Shown: positions 60,553 to 64,000 of the stretch, piece after piece
Layout of the letters: each line of letters starts with the position of its first letter
Position numbering within the stretch: the first letter of the stretch is position 1
NCBI RefSeq assembly: GCF_014656355.1
Contig: NZ_BNCG01000004.1
Coordinates: 186,001-250,000, forward strand
Direction: 5' to 3'
DNA from: Camelimonas fluminis
GTDB taxonomy: Bacteria; Pseudomonadota; Alphaproteobacteria; Rhizobiales; Beijerinckiaceae
DNA: 64,000 nucleotides
Position numbers and translations under genes: made by a program
Notes under the pieces: model-generated
Database searches by the model: none
Told to the model about the DNA's origin: nothing
What the model saw: only the letters and a program-made list of their open reading frames with translations

Positions 60553-63500
60553 ATGGCGACGCTGGTGTTGCAGGTGGCGGGCGGAGCCCTGGGCGCAGCC
60601 CTGGCCGGGCCAGCCGGCGCCATTGCCGGGCGGGCGCTCGGAGCCCTGGCGGGAAGCGCCGTTGATTCCAGCCTGCTATCCGCTCTGGACGGCCGCAAGG
60701 CGACCGCCGCGCCGACCTTGACCGACGCGCCTGGCCTCACATCCACCGAAGGCGCTCCGATCCCGAAGGCGTATGGTCGGGCCCGGGTCGGCAGTCAACT
60801 GATCTGGGCGACGCGAATTGAGCGCGTCGCCAGCTTCGCCTCCGGCCGTAGCGGCGCTGGCGGCAAGGGCGCCCTGTCCGATGCGGGGAGCGGCAAGGAC
60901 CAGAGCTGGAGCTATTTCGCCAATCTCGCCGTCGGCCTGTGCGAGGGGCCCGTTGCCTTTGTCCGCCGCGTCTGGGCCGATGGCGAGGAGCTGGACCTGG
61001 CGACGGTGACCATGCGCGTCCATGTCGGCGCGGCGGATCAGCAAGCCGATCCGTTGATTGTCGCGAAGGAGGGCGCGGCCAATGCGCCGGCCTATCGCGG
61101 CCTGGCTTACGTCGTGTTCGAGCGTCTGCCGCTGGCTGGCTTCGGCAATCGCATTCCGCAGTTTTCGTTTGAGGTGGTGCGGCCGGTCAACGGCCTGTGC
61201 GGCATGATCCGCTCCGTCGATCTGATCCCCGGCTCGACGGAATATGGCTATGATCCGCTCTGGCGCGTGCAAATGCCGGCCGAGGGCGTCAGCGCCCCGG
61301 AGAATCGCCATCAGTTGCATGGCCCCACCGACATCGCCGCTTCGCTCGACGCCTTGCAGGCGCTGTGTCCCAATCTGCAGCGCGTGGCGCTGGTCGTCAG
61401 CTGGTTCGGCGACGATCTGCGCGTTGGCGAATGCACGATCGCGCCGCGCGTCGAGCGCCACGACAAACAGACCACCGGCGACCCGTGGATGGCGGGTGGT
61501 CAGGCCCGCGCCCTGACCCGGCAGGTAAGCCAGATTGAAGGCCGGCCCGCCTACGGCGGAACCCCATCCGACGCGGCGGTGATCCGCATCATTCATGAGC
61601 TGGCCGCGCGCGGCCTGGCCGTGACCTTGTATCCCTTCGTCATGATGGACATCGCTCCTGGCAATGGCCGGGCCGATCCGCGCGATTCAGGGCGCGAGCA
61701 ACCGCCGTTTCCCTGGCGCGGTCGCATGACCTGCCATCCGGCCCCGGATGCGGCGGGGTCGCCGGATGGCTCGGCGGAGGCCGAGGCGCAGGTCGCGCGT
61801 TTCTTCGGTGATGCGGCGCCGGCGCAGTTCACGCCATATTTCGCCACCGTCGCTTTTTCTGGCGCGCCGCAATGGAGCTATCGCCGCTTCATTCTGCACT
61901 ACGCGGCGCTGGCGGTGATGGCGGGGCACGTCGAGGCTTTCGTCATTGGTTCCGAGTTCGTTGGGCTGACGCGGGTTCGCGGCGTCGCGGGCTACCCTGC
62001 GGCGGAGCAGTTCGCCGGGTTGGCCGGAGACGTTCGCGCCGTGCTCGGCCCCGGCTGCAAGCTGGTCTACGCGGCGGACTGGACTGAATACGGCGGCCAC
62101 GTGCGCAATGGCGGCGCCGACGTGGATTTTCCTCTCGATGTGGTCTGGGCCTCGCCGCACATCGATGCGGTGGGGCTCGATTATTATCCGCCGCTCTCCG
62201 ACTGGCGCGACGGCGCCGGCCACGCCGACGCGGAGCTGGCGCGCAGCATCTACGATCTGGATTATCTCACCGGACAACTGGGCGCCGGCGAGGCGTTCGA
62301 CTGGTATTACGCCTCCGACGCCGACCGGGCGGCGCAGATACGCTCGCCCATCGCCGACGGCGCCTGGGGCAAGCCCTGGATTTATCGCGCCAAGGATCTG
62401 ATTGGCTGGTGGCGCAATCCGCACATGCGCCGCGCCGGCGGCGTCGAAGCGGGCGCCACCGCCTGGGTCCCGGCCAGCAAACCCATCTGGCTGACCGAGA
62501 TCGGCGTGCCGGCCGTCGACAGGGGAACCAATGGTCCCAACGTCTTTCCCGATTCCAAGTCGTCCGAAAACGCTGCGCCGCCATTCTCCCGCGGCTTTCG
62601 CGACGACCTCATGCAGATGCGGGGCGTGCAGGCGATCATCCGCCGCTTCGATCCGGCCTTTGGCGCCGCCGATGACTGGAATCCGGTTTCCTCGCTCTAT
62701 GGCGGCCGCATGGTCGATCCGTCGCGCATCCATGTCTGGGCATGGGACGCACGGCCGTTCCCGGCTTTCCCCGCCATGCCCGTTGTCTGGGGCGACGCCG
62801 CCAACTGGGGTTGCGGCCACTGGCTCAACGGCCGCCTCGAGGGCGTCGAACTGGCGGCGTTGTTGCGTCAGATGCTGGCGGATTTTGGCGTCGGCGGCCC
62901 GGACGCTCCTGTCGGGGCCATCGAGGTCGACGGCTATCTCGATGGCTATGTGGTCGACCGGCCCATGTCGGCGCGCGAGGCGTTGCAGCCGCTGTGCGAT
63001 CTGCATGGCTGCCAGGCCGTTGCAAGCGGCGGGGCTGTGCGGTTCTGTGGGCCATCAGGCGTTATCTCGGCCTGGTTTGGGGCGGACGATCTGATCCCTG
63101 ATGACGATGGCGCGCCGTGGCTGTTGGTCCGCGCCCAGGAAAGCGAACTGCCGCGTGAGGTTCGCATTGGCTTCACTGATGGCGATGGCGACTATCGCCG
63201 CGCCGCCGCCACGTCCCGCAGGCTCACGGGCTTCAGCCAGCGCGCGGCGGCGGCCAACGTGACGGCGGTCACCCATCGCGGCGCGGCGCAGCGGCTGGCC
63301 GACATCTGGCTGCAACGGCTCTGGCAGGCGCGCGATCACATCAGACTGCGCGTCTCGCCGCGAGCTCTGGCCCTGGAGCCGGGCGACGTCATCGCCGTGG
63401 CTATTGACGGGACCTGGCGGACCTGGCGCATCACCCGTCTGGTCGACGGAACACACCGGACCGTGGAGGCGGAAGCCATCGCCCTGACGCTGGCGGATGG

Positions 63501-64000
63501 CGCCGGCGCCCCATGGCGGCCGGCCGCCCGGGCGTCGCCGCCCTTGCCGGGGCCGCCACTGGCGTTTGCCCTCGACCTGCCAGCGGCTACGGTCCAGCCC
63601 GAGCCGCTGCAATATCTGGCGGCCTTCGCCGACCCATGGCCCGGGCCCCTGGCGGTGTGGCGGTCGGCCGATGGCGGCCACTTCGATCATGTCGGCCAGA
63701 TCTCGGTTCCGGCCATGACGGGCCGGACCATCGCGCCCCTGCCGCCGGGGCCGCTCTGGCGGTTTGACCGAGTTAGCGGCTTTACGGCCGTCATGCGCGG
63801 CGGGGCCCTGGCCGCGATCGATGATGCGGCCCTGTTCGACGGCGCCAATCTGTTCGCGCTCATGGATGACGACGGCGTGGCCGAAATTCTCGCAGCAGGC
63901 CGTATTGAACTGATTGGCGACGCTGGCCGGAGCGGGCGGCTCTGGCGTTTCGGCAGACTGTTGCGCGGTCTTGGCGGCAGCGAGACGGCGGCAGGACGCC
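60553..64000 (+). CDS. GTA large host-interaction (megatron) protein, 5' part (g15)
   Basis: The frame is open from the ATG at 60553 to the window end (1149 codons) and continues beyond. The N terminus is Gly/Ala-rich (LVLQVAGGALGAALAGPAGA), followed by AYGRARVGSQLIWATRIE. A GTA TIM-barrel domain has VTLYPFVMMDIAPGNGRADP, HYAALAVMAGHVEAFVIGSE, WASPHIDAVGLDYYPPLSDW and WLTEIGVPAVDRG. A phage-tail domain follows (PREVRIGFTDGDGDYRRAAA). It forms the distal tail tip. Confidence 0.93.
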   Translation, partial: MATLVLQVAGGALGAALAGPAGAIAGRALGALAGSAVDSSLLSALDGRKATAAPTLTDAPGLTSTEGAPIPKAYGRARVGSQLIWATRIERVASFASGRSGAGGKGALSDAGSGKDQSWSYFANLAVGLCEGPVAFVRRVWADGEELDLATVTMRVHVGAADQQADPLIVAKEGAANAPAYRGLAYVVFERLPLAGFGNRIPQFSFEVVRPVNGLCGMIRSVDLIPGSTEYGYDPLWRVQMPAEGVSAPENRHQLHGPTDIAASLDALQALCPNLQRVALVVSWFGDDLRVGECTIAPRVERHDKQTTGDPWMAGGQARALTRQVSQIEGRPAYGGTPSDAAVIRIIHELAARGLAVTLYPFVMMDIAPGNGRADPRDSGREQPPFPWRGRMTCHPAPDAAGSPDGSAEAEAQVARFFGDAAPAQFTPYFATVAFSGAPQWSYRRFILHYAALAVMAGHVEAFVIGSEFVGLTRVRGVAGYPAAEQFAGLAGDVRAVLGPGCKLVYAADWTEYGGHVRNGGADVDFPLDVVWASPHIDAVGLDYYPPLSDWRDGAGHADAELARSIYDLDYLTGQLGAGEAFDWYYASDADRAAQIRSPIADGAWGKPWIYRAKDLIGWWRNPHMRRAGGVEAGATAWVPASKPIWLTEIGVPAVDRGTNGPNVFPDSKSSENAAPPFSRGFRDDLMQMRGVQAIIRRFDPAFGAADDWNPVSSLYGGRMVDPSRIHVWAWDARPFPAFPAMPVVWGDAANWGCGHWLNGRLEGVELAALLRQMLADFGVGGPDAPVGAIEVDGYLDGYVVDRPMSAREALQPLCDLHGCQAVASGGAVRFCGPSGVISAWFGADDLIPDDDGAPWLLVRAQESELPREVRIGFTDGDGDYRRAAATSRRLTGFSQRAAAANVTAVTHRGAAQRLADIWLQRLWQARDHIRLRVSPRALALEPGDVIAVAIDGTWRTWRITRLVDGTHRTVEAEAIALTLADGAGAPWRPAARASPPLPGPPLAFALDLPAATVQPEPLQYLAAFADPWPGPLAVWRSADGGHFDHVGQISVPAMTGRTIAPLPPGPLWRFDRVSGFTAVMRGGALAAIDDAALFDGANLFALMDDDGVAEILAAGRIELIGDAGRSGRLWRFGRLLRGLGGSETAAGR

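Noticed and set aside
1-64000. CRISPR arrays, rRNA genes, insertion sequences
   Set aside because: No regularly spaced repeats with spacers, no rRNA sequence and no transposase gene were recognised anywhere in the window.

Overview
The window is a GC-rich alphaproteobacterial chromosome segment. Several things point to the order Hyphomicrobiales (Rhizobiales): the order plsX-fabH-ihfA-MerR regulator, a MucR/Ros-family regulator, DUF6456, DUF1491 and DUF1214/DUF1254 proteins, a B12-dependent methylmalonyl-CoA mutase pair with its MeaB chaperone, and a Rhodobacter capsulatus-type gene transfer agent (GTA) structural cluster. The genus cannot be fixed from the sequence alone.

Positions 1-47600 are mostly housekeeping chromosome. 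First come the end of plsX, fabH, ihfA, a MerR-like regulator and tRNA-Pro(GGG). Next are an alpha/beta hydrolase, pcm, a DNA photolyase, a MucR-like regulator, an FkbM-type methyltransferase and an SDR oxidoreductase. Propionate/methylmalonyl-CoA metabolism follows: meaB, then mutB and mutA about 6 kb further on. Between them lie a Tat-exported hydrolase, a periplasmic alkaline phosphatase divergent from a periplasmic 2H-phosphoesterase-like protein, and a cytochrome P450. After that are a HerA-like ATPase, an M20 peptidase, a MscS channel, murJ, sodB, oligopeptidase B, sufE, an orphan histidine kinase and envelope genes (PBP1A, L,D-transpeptidase, lytic transglycosylase).

Positions 47640-64000 hold a GTA structural cluster on the + strand. 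The order is small terminase, large terminase, portal, two small genes, prohead protease, capsid, connector, head-tail adaptor, DUF3168 protein, major tail protein, two tail chaperones, tape measure, DUF2460, DUF2163 hub, NlpC/P60 peptidase and the start of the large host-interaction protein, cut by the window edge. A consensus-like promoter followed by a hairpin-rich leader and a strong intrinsic terminator precedes the first gene. A second intrinsic terminator with the same T-tail sits just before the capsid gene. Two non-structural genes interrupt the cluster: a SUKH (SMI1/KNR4)-domain protein behind an AT-rich spacer, and an oppositely oriented secreted trypsin-like protease.

Intergenic DNA carries a dispersed palindromic repeat (four loci) and several 14-15-bp tandem duplications. 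The observations most worth following are the GTA leader and terminators, the SUKH and protease insertions in the GTA, a proline-rich membrane-anchored protein with PSAP and PPxY motifs, the 2H phosphoesterase-like protein, and a MucR homologue lacking part of its zinc site.
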